A stretch of DNA of 64,000 bases from Citricoccus sp. K5 (GTDB taxonomy: Bacteria > Actinomycetota > Actinomycetes > Actinomycetales > Micrococcaceae): the NCBI RefSeq assembly GCF_902506195.1, contig NZ_LR732817.1:2078985-2142984 (forward strand). The letters run 5' to 3'. The notes under the pieces are model-generated. The model saw only the letters and a program-made list of their open reading frames with translations. It was not told the DNA's origin and did no database searches. Of the stretch, positions 25,012 through 35,251 are shown in pieces. Both the position numbers and the translations under genes were made by a program. Every line of letters starts with the position of its first letter. The stretch's first letter is position 1.

Positions 25012-26120
25012 GCTCGGACCTCCGGTTCGGTGGGTGCGGCAGGGTCGGTGGGTGAGCCGGGCGTGGCATCCGTGGTGGTGACGGCCGGCGGGTGGTCCGC
25101 GAGCAACTCCTCGGAGAAGTGGCAGGCCGCGAACTGGCCGGGCGTGGTCTCGCGCAGGGCGGGCCGCTCGGCGCGGCAGACTTCCCGGGCCAGCGGGCAG
25201 CGGTCCTGGTAGACGCAGCCCGGCGGGATGTCCTTGAGCTCGGGTGGGTTACCCGGGATCGAGTTCAGGTCCCCGCCGCGCTCGGCCCCGGTGGGCACGG
25301 AGTCCAGCAGGCCTTTGGTGTAGGGGTGGGTGGGGGTGGCGAAGACCCGCTCCACCGGCCCCTGCTCCACCACGTTGCCCGCGTACATGACGCACACGGT
25401 GTCCGCCTCCTCGGCCACCACGGCGAGGTCATGGGTGATGAGCACCACGGCCATGTTCTCCTCCGCGCGCAGCCGGCGCAGCAGCTCCATGATCTGGGCC
25501 TGCACCGTGACGTCCAGGGCGGTGGTGGGCTCGTCCGCGATCAGCAGCCGCGGCCCCAGGGCCACCGCCATGGCGATGAGGATGCGCTGGCGCATGCCGC
25601 CGGAGAACTGGTGCGGGTAGGCGTCCACGCGGGACTCCGGCTCCGGGATGCCCACGCGGCGCATCAGCTCGATCGCCTCGACCTTGGCCTTCTTGGCGTT
25701 CAGGCCCCGGTGGATCCGGAAGGCCTCGCCGAGCTGGGTGCCCACGGTGTAGACCGGGTTCAGCGCGGTCAGGGCGTCCTGGAAGACGATCCCGAGCTCC
25801 ACCCCGGCGATCGCGCGCCGCCGCTTGGCACTGACGGTGTTGAGGTCCTCCCCGCCCAGCATCACGGTACCGCCGGCCACGTGGGCCACGGCCTCCAGCT
25901 GGCCGGCGATCGCCTTGGCGGTCATCGACTTTCCGCAGCCGGACTCGCCCAGCAGGGCCAGGGTGCGCCCGGCGAAGGCGGTGAAGCCGACGTCGCTGAC
26001 GGCCCGGACGGTGCCGGCCGGGGTGCGGATGTCCACGTCCAGGCCGGTCACCTCGAGGACGGTCTCCGGGCCGTGCGTGCCGTCTCGGGTGGGGGCGGGT
26101 GCGGAGGTCATGGTGATCAC
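25008..26120 (-). CDS. Peptide ABC transporter ATP-binding protein (DppD/OppD type)
   Basis: This 370-residue ATPase has Walker [15 protein letters not shown]-loop [13 protein letters not shown], signature [13 protein letters not shown], Walker [13 protein letters not shown] and the OppD C-terminal Cys cluster [14 protein letters not shown]. The DEPTTALD form and IAMAVAL are typical of the D subunit. It overlaps both neighbours by four bases (ATGA), so the operon is tightly coupled. Confidence 0.93.
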   Translation of the reverse strand: MITMTSAPAPTRDGTHGPETVLEVTGLDVDIRTPAGTVRAVSDVGFTAFAGRTLALLGESGCGKSMTAKAIAGQLEAVAHVAGGTVMLGGEDLNTVSAKRRRAIAGVELGIVFQDALTALNPVYTVGTQLGEAFRIHRGLNAKKAKVEAIELMRRVGIPEPESRVDAYPHQFSGGMRQRILIAMAVALGPRLLIADEPTTALDVTVQAQIMELLRRLRAEENMAVVLITHDLAVVAEEADTVCVMYAGNVVEQGPVERVFATPTHPYTKGLLDSVPTGAERGGDLNSIPGNPPELKDIPPGCVYQDRCPLAREVCRAERPALRETTPGQFAACHFSEELLADHPPAVTTTDATPGSPTDPAAPTEPEVRA

Positions 26121-27175
26121 TGCTTCTCCTGGGTGGTCTGGGTGGACGCTGTGGACGCGGTGGCCACTGCGGCCGGATCAACGGCGGCGGTGGCGGGCAC
26201 GCGGCGGATCAGCCTCTTCCGGCCGGGCAGGGACAGCCGCCAGCGCTGGGCCGGATCGGTGGCGATGCGCAGCCAGGCGGCCAGCATGTTCGCGGCGATC
26301 GCCGTGATGACGATGGCCAGTCCCGGCAGGATGGACAGCCACCAGGCGGTCTGCAGGTACTGCCGCCCCTGGGCGACCATCAGGCCCCAGGAGACGTCCG
26401 GCGGCTGGATGCCGATGCCCAGGAAGCTCAGGGAGGACTCCGCCAGCATCACGTAGCAGAATTCGAGGGTGGCCAGCGTGAGGATGGTCGGCGTGACGAT
26501 CGGGATCACGTGCCGGCGGATGATCGAGTTCGGCCGGGTGCCGAAGGTGCGGGCCGCGTCCACGAACGTCCGGCTCTGCAGCTCGGCGGACTCGGCGCGG
26601 GCGGTACGCAGATAGATGGGGATGCGCGTGATCGCCAGGATCAGCACGATGTTGGCGATCGAGGGGCTGAAGACGTACAGCACCACCACGGCCAGCAGCA
26701 GGGACGGGAAGGACATGATGATGTCCGCGATGCGCATGGACACGGTCTCGCGGACCCCGCGGTGGTAGCCCGCCCAGACCCCCCACAGGGAGCCGATGAC
26801 CATGGCGATCAGCACGGCGGGCAGAGCCACCAGCAGGGTGGTGCGGGTGGCGACCACGAGGCGGGCGAGCATCGAGCGGCCCAGGGAGTCCGAGCCCAGG
26901 ATGAACTCCCAGCCGTTGGACAGGTCGAACGGCGCCTGGTTGGCGAACATCAGGTCCTGCCGGGTGGCGAGGTCGCCCATCAGCATGGGGCCGAACACGG
27001 CGGTTGCGCCCACAACCAGCAGGATGAGCGCGCCCGCGGTGGCGAACGGGTCCCGAAGCAGCATGCGGAACATGCTGGGACGGCCCGAGGGCTTGGACGA
27101 GGCGGCCTTCTCGAGCTTCCCGGTCTGGTTGGACTTCTCGGCCGGGGTGGCCGGCGAATCTGGGGTGGTGGACAT
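26117..27175 (-). CDS. Peptide ABC transporter permease (DppC/OppC type)
   Basis: This 352-residue protein has a charged N-terminus, one leading helix (about 50-75) and five further spans. The ATPase-contact EAA loop is visible near 210 as AESAELQSRTFVDAARTFG, with the following SFLGIGIQPPDVSWG typical of DppC. The C-terminal tail is Ala/Thr/Gln-rich. It forms the channel with the permease at 27185. Confidence 0.92.
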   Translation of the reverse strand: MSTTPDSPATPAEKSNQTGKLEKAASSKPSGRPSMFRMLLRDPFATAGALILLVVGATAVFGPMLMGDLATRQDLMFANQAPFDLSNGWEFILGSDSLGRSMLARLVVATRTTLLVALPAVLIAMVIGSLWGVWAGYHRGVRETVSMRIADIIMSFPSLLLAVVVLYVFSPSIANIVLILAITRIPIYLRTARAESAELQSRTFVDAARTFGTRPNSIIRRHVIPIVTPTILTLATLEFCYVMLAESSLSFLGIGIQPPDVSWGLMVAQGRQYLQTAWWLSILPGLAIVITAIAANMLAAWLRIATDPAQRWRLSLPGRKRLIRRVPATAAVDPAAVATASTASTQTTQEKQ

Positions 27176-27184
27176 GGTTGCCTC

Positions 27185-28246
27185 CTAGGCCCGTGCGGTG
27201 GTGAGGTCGGTCGGGGAACCCGGGCGGGCCGGCGTCGGGGACTGATCTGTGCCATCCGTGCCGGAGGGCACGACGCCGGCCCCGTCACCTCCGGCGTCCG
27301 AGTTCGCCTTCCGACGCCGGCGGCCGGCCGCGGCGGGCCGTACGCGGGGATCCAGCAGGGCGTAGAGCAGATCGATGACGATGTTGAGGATGAAGATGGC
27401 GATGGCCGTCAGCAGCACGCAGGCCTGCAGGACGGCGAAGTCGCGCTGCAGGATCGAGTCGATCATCAGCTTGCCGATGCCGGGCCAGCCGAAGATCGTC
27501 TCCACCACCACGGCCCCGTTGACCAGACCCACTGTGAGGTCGCCAGCGACCGTCAGCCCCGGGGCCGCTGCGTTGCGCAGGGCGTGCCGGGTGACGACCC
27601 GGGTCTGCGAGGCGCCCTTGGAACGGGCGAGCTTGATGTACGGCTCGGACAGGGCGGAGACCATGGCCCCGCGGATCACCTGGACCAGGGCCCCGAAGGG
27701 CCGCAGGGCCAGGGTGGCGATCGGCAGCACCCACGCCTCGGCGCCGATGACGCCGGAGGTCGGCAGCCAGCCGAGGGTGATGGCGAAGATCCAGATGCCC
27801 ACGATGGCCAGCCAGAAGTCGGGGATGGAGGCAGCCGCCATGGAGAAGAAGCTCGCGATCCGGTCCACCACGCCGTTGGGCCGCAGGGCCGCCCAGCTGC
27901 CGACGATCACGGCCAGCACGATGGCGATGACCATGGTCGTGGCCGCCAGCTGGAGGGTGGCGGGGAAGGCGCGCAGGGCCATCTCGCCCGCCGCCTCCCC
28001 CGTCCTCAGGGAGGTGCCGAAGTCCAGCCGGAGGACCCCGCCGAAGTACTCTCCCATCTGCACCCAGAGGGGCTGGTCCAGGCCGTTGCGGCTGATGAAG
28101 TCCTCCCGCATCTGCTCGGTCGCGTTCAGGGGCAGGTAAAGCGCCGCGGGGTTGCCCGTCATGCGGGCCAGGGCGAAGACGCCCACCACCACGACCACGA
28201 GGGGCAGCGCGCTGGAGATGATGCGCTTGCGCAGATACGTCAGCAT
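27185..28246 (-). CDS. Peptide ABC transporter permease (DppB/OppB type)
   Basis: About 353 residues, starting MLTYLRKRIISSALPLVVVVVGVFAL as DppB proteins do. Six spans are present and an EAA-type loop (KLARSKGASQTRVVTRHALRN) lies near 205. ETIFGWPGIGKLMIDSILQRD is a family signature. The C-terminal ~45 residues are charged and low complexity. It lies 60 bases after its binding-protein gene and 9 bases before the DppC gene. Confidence 0.93.
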   Translation of the reverse strand: MLTYLRKRIISSALPLVVVVVGVFALARMTGNPAALYLPLNATEQMREDFISRNGLDQPLWVQMGEYFGGVLRLDFGTSLRTGEAAGEMALRAFPATLQLAATTMVIAIVLAVIVGSWAALRPNGVVDRIASFFSMAAASIPDFWLAIVGIWIFAITLGWLPTSGVIGAEAWVLPIATLALRPFGALVQVIRGAMVSALSEPYIKLARSKGASQTRVVTRHALRNAAAPGLTVAGDLTVGLVNGAVVVETIFGWPGIGKLMIDSILQRDFAVLQACVLLTAIAIFILNIVIDLLYALLDPRVRPAAAGRRRRKANSDAGGDGAGVVPSGTDGTDQSPTPARPGSPTDLTTARA

Positions 28247-28306
28247 GGGTCCTCCCAGGGATCCTCGTTCAATGCGGGTGTCGGCCGGTCCGTCTCAGTC
28301 AGCCGG

Positions 28307-29923
28307 TCAGCCGGCCGGGGTGACCTCGGCCAGGCGCAGCTCGTCGCCCGAGGAGGAGTTCGGCTCGTAGCTCACCGACTCCGCGATGCCGAGCATGCCC
28401 GTCTGGTGGGCGAGATGGGCGAACTGCACGACTTCCTCGTTCTGGTACTTGAAGACCTCCTCGTAGGCCGCGGCCCGGTCCTCACCGCTCTGCTGGCCGG
28501 CCTCCGTGATCATCTGGTCGAACTCGTCGGTGCCGAAGGCGCTCTGGGCGCCGTCGGAGAGCATGTACTGGTCCACGGTGAAGGCGGCGTCACCGGCCTG
28601 GTTTCCGTGCTGGGTCAGGTGCAGGATGGCTCCCTCGTCCTCCACGAACGGACGGACCTGGTACGTCAGGTGCTGGCTGGTCTCCATCATCTTGAGATTG
28701 ACGTTCAGGCCGGCCTGGCTGAGCTGCTCCTGCAGGACCTGGCCCAGTTCCTCGACCCGCGGGAACTGCGCCGAGCGCACGATCAGGCTGATCGGGGCGG
28801 AGGTGTCCACCCCGTCCGCCTTGGCCTCCTCGACCAGCTTCTTGGCCTCGTCCGGGTCATACGGCCAGCCCTCCAGGGACTCGTTGTGACCGACCACGCC
28901 TTCCGGCACCAGCTGGGCGGCCACCGTGTCCCGGTCCCCGTAGAGGCTGGAGACGATGCCCTCCTTGTCGATCGCGAAGTTGACGGCCTGGCGGATCCGG
29001 ATGTCGTTGAACGGCTCCGATTCGGCATGCATGCGCAGCGCGATCGTCTCATTGTTCGGGTACGGCACGCCCAGGTCGCCGATCTGGTCCTCCGGGCTCA
29101 GGCCCGTGGCGATCTCGGCCTCACCGGAGGTGATCATGGCGGCCCGGACGGAGGACTCCTCGCGCCACTGGTACTGCGCCGTCGGGAAGGCCGGAGCCTC
29201 GCCCCAGTACTCCGCATAGGCCGAGACATCGATGCTCTGGCCGGCGTTCCATGCGTCCAGCTGATAGGGGCCGGTGCCGATCGGCTCGCGCACCTTCTCC
29301 GTGTCCGAGGTCTCCGCCGGGACGATCTCGAGGAAGGACAGGCGCAACGGGAGGATGGGGTCTGCCTGCGCGGTGGTGACCTCCAGGGTGGTGTCGTCCA
29401 CGACCTCGACCTCGAGGTCGTCGTCACCGAAGACGTAGCCCTCCACGTTGCAGCCGAGGTCCGAGTTCACGGCCCGCTCGATGGTGTGGGCGGCGTCCTC
29501 GGCGGTGAACTCGGAGCCGTCGTGGAACGTCACGCCCTCGCGGAGGGTGAACGTCCACGTGGTCTCGTCCTCCGAGGACCATTCGGTGGCCAGCTTGGGC
29601 TCGAGCTCTCCGGAGGTGGGGTTCCGCTCCAGGAGCGGCTCGGTGATGGTGGAACGGTCCACCACGCCGGTGCTGGTCAGGTTCGCCTCGCACGGTTCAA
29701 GCGTGGGGGGCTCCTGCTGGAGGACCACGCGGAGGGTCTCCGGCGTGCCCCCTTCGCCCGAGCCGCCGGCGGCATCCTCCGAGTTGGCCACGCCGCAGCC
29801 GCTCAGGACCAGACCGGAGCCCATGGCCACGGCCAGGGCGGCCAGCGGCAGGCGACGGTTTCGCCGGACGCCGGCGGTACGGGTGCTCACGGTGCGGGGT
29901 GTCACGGTGGTGTGTTCACGCAT
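28307..29923 (-). CDS. Peptide ABC transporter substrate-binding lipoprotein (family 5)
   Basis: This is 538 residues from ATG 29923, which has GAAGGA upstream. A Tat/Sec-like start with RRNRRLP leads to a clear lipobox LSGC near residue 44, so it is anchored to the membrane by lipidation. The SBP_bac_5 domain follows (TWTFTLREGVTFHDG). It heads the operon for the two permeases and two ATPases. It is a clear paralogue of the orphan binding protein at 3157 (shared EPPTLE, LATEW, EPIGTGPYQ and VPEGVVGHN-type strings). Confidence 0.93.
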   Translation of the reverse strand: MREHTTVTPRTVSTRTAGVRRNRRLPLAALAVAMGSGLVLSGCGVANSEDAAGGSGEGGTPETLRVVLQQEPPTLEPCEANLTSTGVVDRSTITEPLLERNPTSGELEPKLATEWSSEDETTWTFTLREGVTFHDGSEFTAEDAAHTIERAVNSDLGCNVEGYVFGDDDLEVEVVDDTTLEVTTAQADPILPLRLSFLEIVPAETSDTEKVREPIGTGPYQLDAWNAGQSIDVSAYAEYWGEAPAFPTAQYQWREESSVRAAMITSGEAEIATGLSPEDQIGDLGVPYPNNETIALRMHAESEPFNDIRIRQAVNFAIDKEGIVSSLYGDRDTVAAQLVPEGVVGHNESLEGWPYDPDEAKKLVEEAKADGVDTSAPISLIVRSAQFPRVEELGQVLQEQLSQAGLNVNLKMMETSQHLTYQVRPFVEDEGAILHLTQHGNQAGDAAFTVDQYMLSDGAQSAFGTDEFDQMITEAGQQSGEDRAAAYEEVFKYQNEEVVQFAHLAHQTGMLGIAESVSYEPNSSSGDELRLAEVTPAG

Positions 29924-30254
29924 GATGGTCTTCCTTCGAAACGGTGGAACGGGTGCGAATGGCGGGAGTGAGGTGTACGGCGAGCGAATGCGGGGCATCT
30001 GCGGTCTACAGATGTAGACGTCCGATGCGGACTAGGCACAAGCCTGTGATGCCCATCACGGCGAGTCAAGGCCTCTGACCGGTCGATCTGACGCCCCACG
30101 GCGCCGAGTTCCCGGAGAAGCCGCCCGCTCTGCCCCCGCACCGCCCGGAGAGCCGCGAGATTCCGCGGTTGACGGGTCAATCATGCCCTCGGGGTATTGA
30201 TCAATGCGTTCTACGTGTTGGACGCGGGCTGGACCACGTTCCTAGGGTCAGGGC
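29924..30254. other. 331-bp divergent control region with two palindromes
   Basis: The gap separates the peptide-transporter operon (minus) from the 2-hydroxyacid dehydrogenase gene (plus). It holds GTCTACA-GA-TGTAGAC (30004-30019, perfect 7-bp arms) and ATTGATCAAT (30196-30205). No gene or RNA is recognizable here. The palindromes are candidate operators, perhaps for the IclR regulator at 31787. Confidence 0.5.
30218..30248 (+). promoter_or_regulatory. Leaderless promoter of the 2-hydroxyacid dehydrogenase
   Basis: TTGGAC (30218-30223), 19 bases, TAGGGT (30243-30248), then six bases to the ATG at 30255. No ribosome site is present. Confidence 0.55.
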
Positions 30255-31253
30255 ATGACCACTCACACCTCCGCCGCCGGCGTTGCCGCCACGGCTCCCA
30301 CCGCCGCCACCGCCCAGCACATCCTGCGCGTCGGTCCCGTGAACCCGCAGGTGGCCCGGGCCCTCGACGAGGAGTTCGACGCCCTGGTGCTGCCGACCGA
30401 CCCGGCGGAGCGGGCCGCGTTCCTCGCCGAGCAGGCCGACGGCATCCGGATCGCCGTGTGCTCCGGCCGCATCGGCGTGGACGCAGAGCTCATGCGCTCC
30501 CTCCCCGCCCTGGAGGCCATCATCAACTTCGGCGTCGGCTACGACGCCACCGATGTGGCCCAGGCCGCCGAGCGAGGCATCCCCGTGAGCAACACCCCGG
30601 ATGTGCTCAACGACTGCGTGGCGGACACCGCCCTCGCCCTCTACCTGGACACGCTGCGACAGGTCTCCGCCTCGGACCGCTTCGTCCGCGACGGCCGGTG
30701 GGCCGCCGGCGAGGGATTCCCCCTGACCGCACGCGCCAGCGGACGCACCGTGGGCATCCTCGGACTGGGCCGCATCGGCACCGCCATCGCGCAGCGGCTG
30801 GAAGCCTTCGGTTGCCGGATCCACTACCACAACCGCAACGAACGCCCGGAGTCCGGCTACACCTACCATGCCTCCGCGCGCGAGCTGGCGGAGGCCGTAG
30901 ACGTTCTCGTCATTGCGGCCTCCGGCGGGCCGGACAGCGTGGGGATCGTCGGCGCAGCCGAGCTCGCCGCGCTCGGCCCGCAGGGGTACCTCATCAACAT
31001 CGCCCGCGGCACCGTGGTGGATGAGAGTGCCCTCGTGACGGCCCTGACCGAGGGCAGCATCGCCGGTGCCGGACTGGACGTCTACGCCCAGGAGCCGCAG
31101 GTCCCCGAGTCCCTGTTCGGGCTGGACACCGTGGTGCTCCTGCCCCACGTGGGCAGCGGCACCCGTGAGACCCGGTCGGACATGGCGGAGCTGGTCCTGT
31201 CCAACCTGCGCCAGTACCTGGCGGACGGCACGCTGGTCACCCCGATCAGCTGA
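30255..31253 (+). CDS. D-isomer-specific 2-hydroxyacid dehydrogenase (hydroxypyruvate/glyoxylate reductase-like)
   Basis: The 332-residue protein shows NFGVGYDATDV in the substrate lobe, the Rossmann motif GILGLGRIGTAIAQRL, the catalytic Arg in LINIARGTVVDES, the Glu in GLDVYAQEPQVPE and the catalytic His in LLPHVGSG. These strings match the hydroxypyruvate/glyoxylate reductase branch. The first ~20 residues are Ala/Thr-rich. Its mRNA is probably leaderless. UspA and IclR genes follow on the same strand. Confidence 0.9.
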   Translation: MTTHTSAAGVAATAPTAATAQHILRVGPVNPQVARALDEEFDALVLPTDPAERAAFLAEQADGIRIAVCSGRIGVDAELMRSLPALEAIINFGVGYDATDVAQAAERGIPVSNTPDVLNDCVADTALALYLDTLRQVSASDRFVRDGRWAAGEGFPLTARASGRTVGILGLGRIGTAIAQRLEAFGCRIHYHNRNERPESGYTYHASARELAEAVDVLVIAASGGPDSVGIVGAAELAALGPQGYLINIARGTVVDESALVTALTEGSIAGAGLDVYAQEPQVPESLFGLDTVVLLPHVGSGTRETRSDMAELVLSNLRQYLADGTLVTPIS

Positions 31254-31315
31254 CGCTCCTCGCCCGCCACCACCTGTCCGAACCGCAGCCGTTCTCGTCA
31301 CCCCGGAGGTTCTTC

Positions 31316-31738
31316 GTGAACATCGTCGTCGGCTTCACCGCCACCCCCGAGTCCCAGGCCGCCACCTACGCGGCGATCGATGAAGCGGCGCTGCGCGGGG
31401 CCGGCGTCGTGCTCCTTCCGGAGCAGGCAGCACCGGCGCAACAGACGGGGAACGACGCCGGCCCGCCGGCTTCCGCTGCCACCCCGGATCCCGAGGTGGT
31501 GCGGTATGCGCAGGAGCACGGGGTCGGCCTGTCCGTCAGCGAGCTGCCCACCGACGCAGATTTCGGGGACGCACTCATCGATGCGTCCTACCAGGAGGAC
31601 ACGGCCATGATCGTCATCGGGCTGCGCCGCCGCTCCCCCGTGGGCAAGCTCTTCCTCGGCTCCACCTCTCAGCGGGTGCTGCTCGAGGCCGGCTGCCCGG
31701 TTCACGCCGTCAAGGTGAGGGTGGGTCCGCGCCGTTGA
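31316..31738 (+). CDS. Universal stress protein (UspA family)
   Basis: This 140-residue single Usp domain begins MNIVVGFTATPE and has the nucleotide-binding loop IGLRRRSPVGKLFLGSTSQRV near 105-125. An Ala/Pro-rich insert sits at about 40-60. GTG 31316 follows GGAGG at seven bases. It resembles the Usp at 1860 in size and in the RxPVGK-type loop; both follow metabolic or transport genes. Confidence 0.87.
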   Translation: MNIVVGFTATPESQAATYAAIDEAALRGAGVVLLPEQAAPAQQTGNDAGPPASAATPDPEVVRYAQEHGVGLSVSELPTDADFGDALIDASYQEDTAMIVIGLRRRSPVGKLFLGSTSQRVLLEAGCPVHAVKVRVGPRR

Positions 31739-31786
31739 GCACGGTGCTGAGCCTAGGATGAGCCCACCAGCGGAAGGAGGGCGACG

Positions 31787-32620
31787 TTGACCACACAGCA
31801 CACGTCATCCCAGCACGCGCATCTGCCGCCCTCCGGTCCGCCCGGCCCACCCCACGGCGCCCTCCACGGGGTGCGGGAGGTCAAGTCCGCCGCCCGGACC
31901 ATCGAGGTCCTGGAACTGCTGGCCGAGCGGGGCAACGCTCCCGTGACCATCCGAGACCTCTGCGAACGCATGGGCGCCCCGCGCAGCAGCGTCTACGCCC
32001 TGCTCCGCACGCTCGTGGACGCAGGGTGGGTCCGGACCGACGCGCTGAACACCGAGTACAGCATCGGCATCCGTGCCCTGTTGGCGGGCACCACCTATCT
32101 GGACGCGGATGCCACTCTCACCGCAGTCCGGCCCATACTGGCCGAGGTCGGCAAGGAATTGAGTGCCACGGTGAACTTCGGCCGCCTCGACGGCGGAGAC
32201 ATCGTCTACCTCGCCACGTGGGAGGCGCCCGGGCGTGAACGGTCCGCGCCGCGCGTGGGCCGCCGGCTGCCCGCCCACGCCACCGCGATCGGCCAGGCCG
32301 TCCTCAGCGCAGTAGAGGACCCGGGGTCCCGGCTGGTCCCCCCACTGGCCCGGCTCACCGACGCCACCGTGACCGACCCGGTGGAACTGCGGCGCATCCT
32401 GCAGGTGACCCGGGAACGCGGTTACGCCCGTGAAGACGGCCAGAATAGTCCCGAGATCGCCTGCGTGGCCGTCCCCATGCCGGACACGACGCCGGCCGAG
32501 CGCCCCCTGGACGGGCTCTCCGTGTCCTTCCGCGCGGCCTCCCTGACCGCCGCCCGCGAACGGGAGGCAGCCCTGGTGCTCCGCGAGGCGGCCCGGAGGA
32601 TCCTCGACGGGCTGAGCTGA
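31787..32620 (+). CDS. IclR-type transcriptional regulator
   Basis: This 277-residue protein has an N-terminal winged helix (about 25-85) with RTIEVLELLAERG and RMGAPRSSVYALLRTLV. A GAF-like IclR effector domain (about 100-275) carries GRRLPAHATAIGQA and ENSPEIACVAVP-type strings. The start is TTG 31787, chosen because GGAAGGAGG lies eight bases before it. IclR proteins sense small carboxylates such as glyoxylate. Control of the adjacent dehydrogenase/Usp operon or the peptide transporter is likely from position. Confidence 0.88.
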   Translation: MTTQHTSSQHAHLPPSGPPGPPHGALHGVREVKSAARTIEVLELLAERGNAPVTIRDLCERMGAPRSSVYALLRTLVDAGWVRTDALNTEYSIGIRALLAGTTYLDADATLTAVRPILAEVGKELSATVNFGRLDGGDIVYLATWEAPGRERSAPRVGRRLPAHATAIGQAVLSAVEDPGSRLVPPLARLTDATVTDPVELRRILQVTRERGYAREDGQNSPEIACVAVPMPDTTPAERPLDGLSVSFRAASLTAAREREAALVLREAARRILDGLS

Positions 32621-32658
32621 CGGGGTCCCCGCAGGGGTCTACGGTGTGTCTGGAGGGG

Positions 32659-34221
<1,563 letters not shown>

Positions 34222-34363
34222 TCAGCGGGGTTGGGCCCAGTCTAGGCCCGCCAGCAGTGAACGGACTGTTCGAAGTAGTGGCTCGTGCAACGCCCCGGAC
34301 CGTCCCTCGTATTCCGGCGGTGAGCCGTGCCACAGAAACCCCACAGGCCCGGCCCGTTTCCGC

Positions 34364-35089
34364 TCAGGAGGCCAGGGCCGGCGGCAGGCCTTCGCTCTTC
34401 GGGGTCCAGTAGTCGGCCTCGGCCCAGACGATGTAGCGGTCGGTGATGCCGAAGATGGGATCGCACGTGGTCAGGGTGAGGTAACGGCCCTGGGTGGCGC
34501 CCTCGAACGGCGGGATGGGATCCAGCACCTCGGACTGGTGCGGCTTGACGATGTCCTTGGCCACCACCTTGTAGACGAACCAGTGGTCCGCGGACTCGAC
34601 CACGATCTCGTGGCCCTGCTCCAGGTGGTGGACCTCGCGCAGGGGCTTGCCGTGAGTGGTCCGGTGGCCGGCGAGTCCGGCGTTGCCCATGGCACCGATC
34701 GGCTGGGTGGCGTCATAGTGGCCCACCTGGCCGGCGTCCAGCACGTCCGCGCCGTCGCCGGAGCCGATCGGGACCTCGAAGTCGTCCCCCCAGCTGGGCA
34801 CGTGCAGCATGCCCAGGGTGCCATCGCCCTCGACCACCGGGAAGTCGTCCCGGTACTCCGCGCCGATGCCGTCATCCACCGGGGCCTGCTCGGCGCGCCA
34901 CTGCGTGGCGACCTCGGTCCGGTCCGACTCGGCGATGACATCCGTGATGAACAGCTCGTAGACGCCGTACAGACCCACCAGGATGCCGAGGATGATGAAC
35001 AGCCTTCCCAGCACGGATAGCACCCCGCGCCGCGGCTTCTTCCGCCGAGAGGCCCGGCGCGAGGGCGGCCGGTCAAGGGTGCTGGTCAT
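34364..35089 (-). CDS. Class E sortase
   Basis: This 241-residue protein has a basic N-terminus, one membrane helix (about 22-45) and an extracellular sortase domain. Catalytic residues are visible: His in LAGHRTTHG, Cys in LTLTTCDPIFG and a following Arg in ITDRYIVW. Class E sortases attach LAxTG-type proteins to the cell wall in high-GC actinobacteria. No substrate with such a motif is nearby. The ATG 35089 is six bases after TACCCT, so it is probably leaderless. Confidence 0.88.
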   Translation of the reverse strand: MTSTLDRPPSRRASRRKKPRRGVLSVLGRLFIILGILVGLYGVYELFITDVIAESDRTEVATQWRAEQAPVDDGIGAEYRDDFPVVEGDGTLGMLHVPSWGDDFEVPIGSGDGADVLDAGQVGHYDATQPIGAMGNAGLAGHRTTHGKPLREVHHLEQGHEIVVESADHWFVYKVVAKDIVKPHQSEVLDPIPPFEGATQGRYLTLTTCDPIFGITDRYIVWAEADYWTPKSEGLPPALAS

Positions 35090-35095
35090 GCCTCG

Positions 35096-35101
35096 AGGGT
35101 A
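35096..35101 (-). promoter_or_regulatory. Leaderless -10 box of the sortase
   Basis: TACCCT on the minus strand lies six bases before the ATG at 35089. Confidence 0.45.
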
Positions 35102-35239
35102 CCCTCGCCGCGTCCGCTCACCTTCGTCGAATGAGACGGTGACGAGGTGGCTCCATCCGCACCAGCTCGGCACCTGTCGCCGTCGTCACAGCCGCGTCAC
35201 ATGAAGACACGTACCTCCACAGACGTGGTATAGGAGGTC

Positions 35240-35245
35240 TACGCT
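35240..35245 (+). promoter_or_regulatory. Leaderless -10 box of the dicarboxylate symporter
   Basis: TACGCT lies six bases before the GTG at 35252; no ribosome site is placed correctly. Confidence 0.45.
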
Positions 35246-35251
35246 AGGCCG

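Noticed and set aside
26510..29971. A 1153-codon open frame on the plus strand across the peptide transporter genes
   Set aside because: It is antisense to three well-recognized genes (dppC-like, dppB-like, binding protein), has His/Gly/Arg-rich low-complexity content and no homology. It is a high-GC shadow frame.
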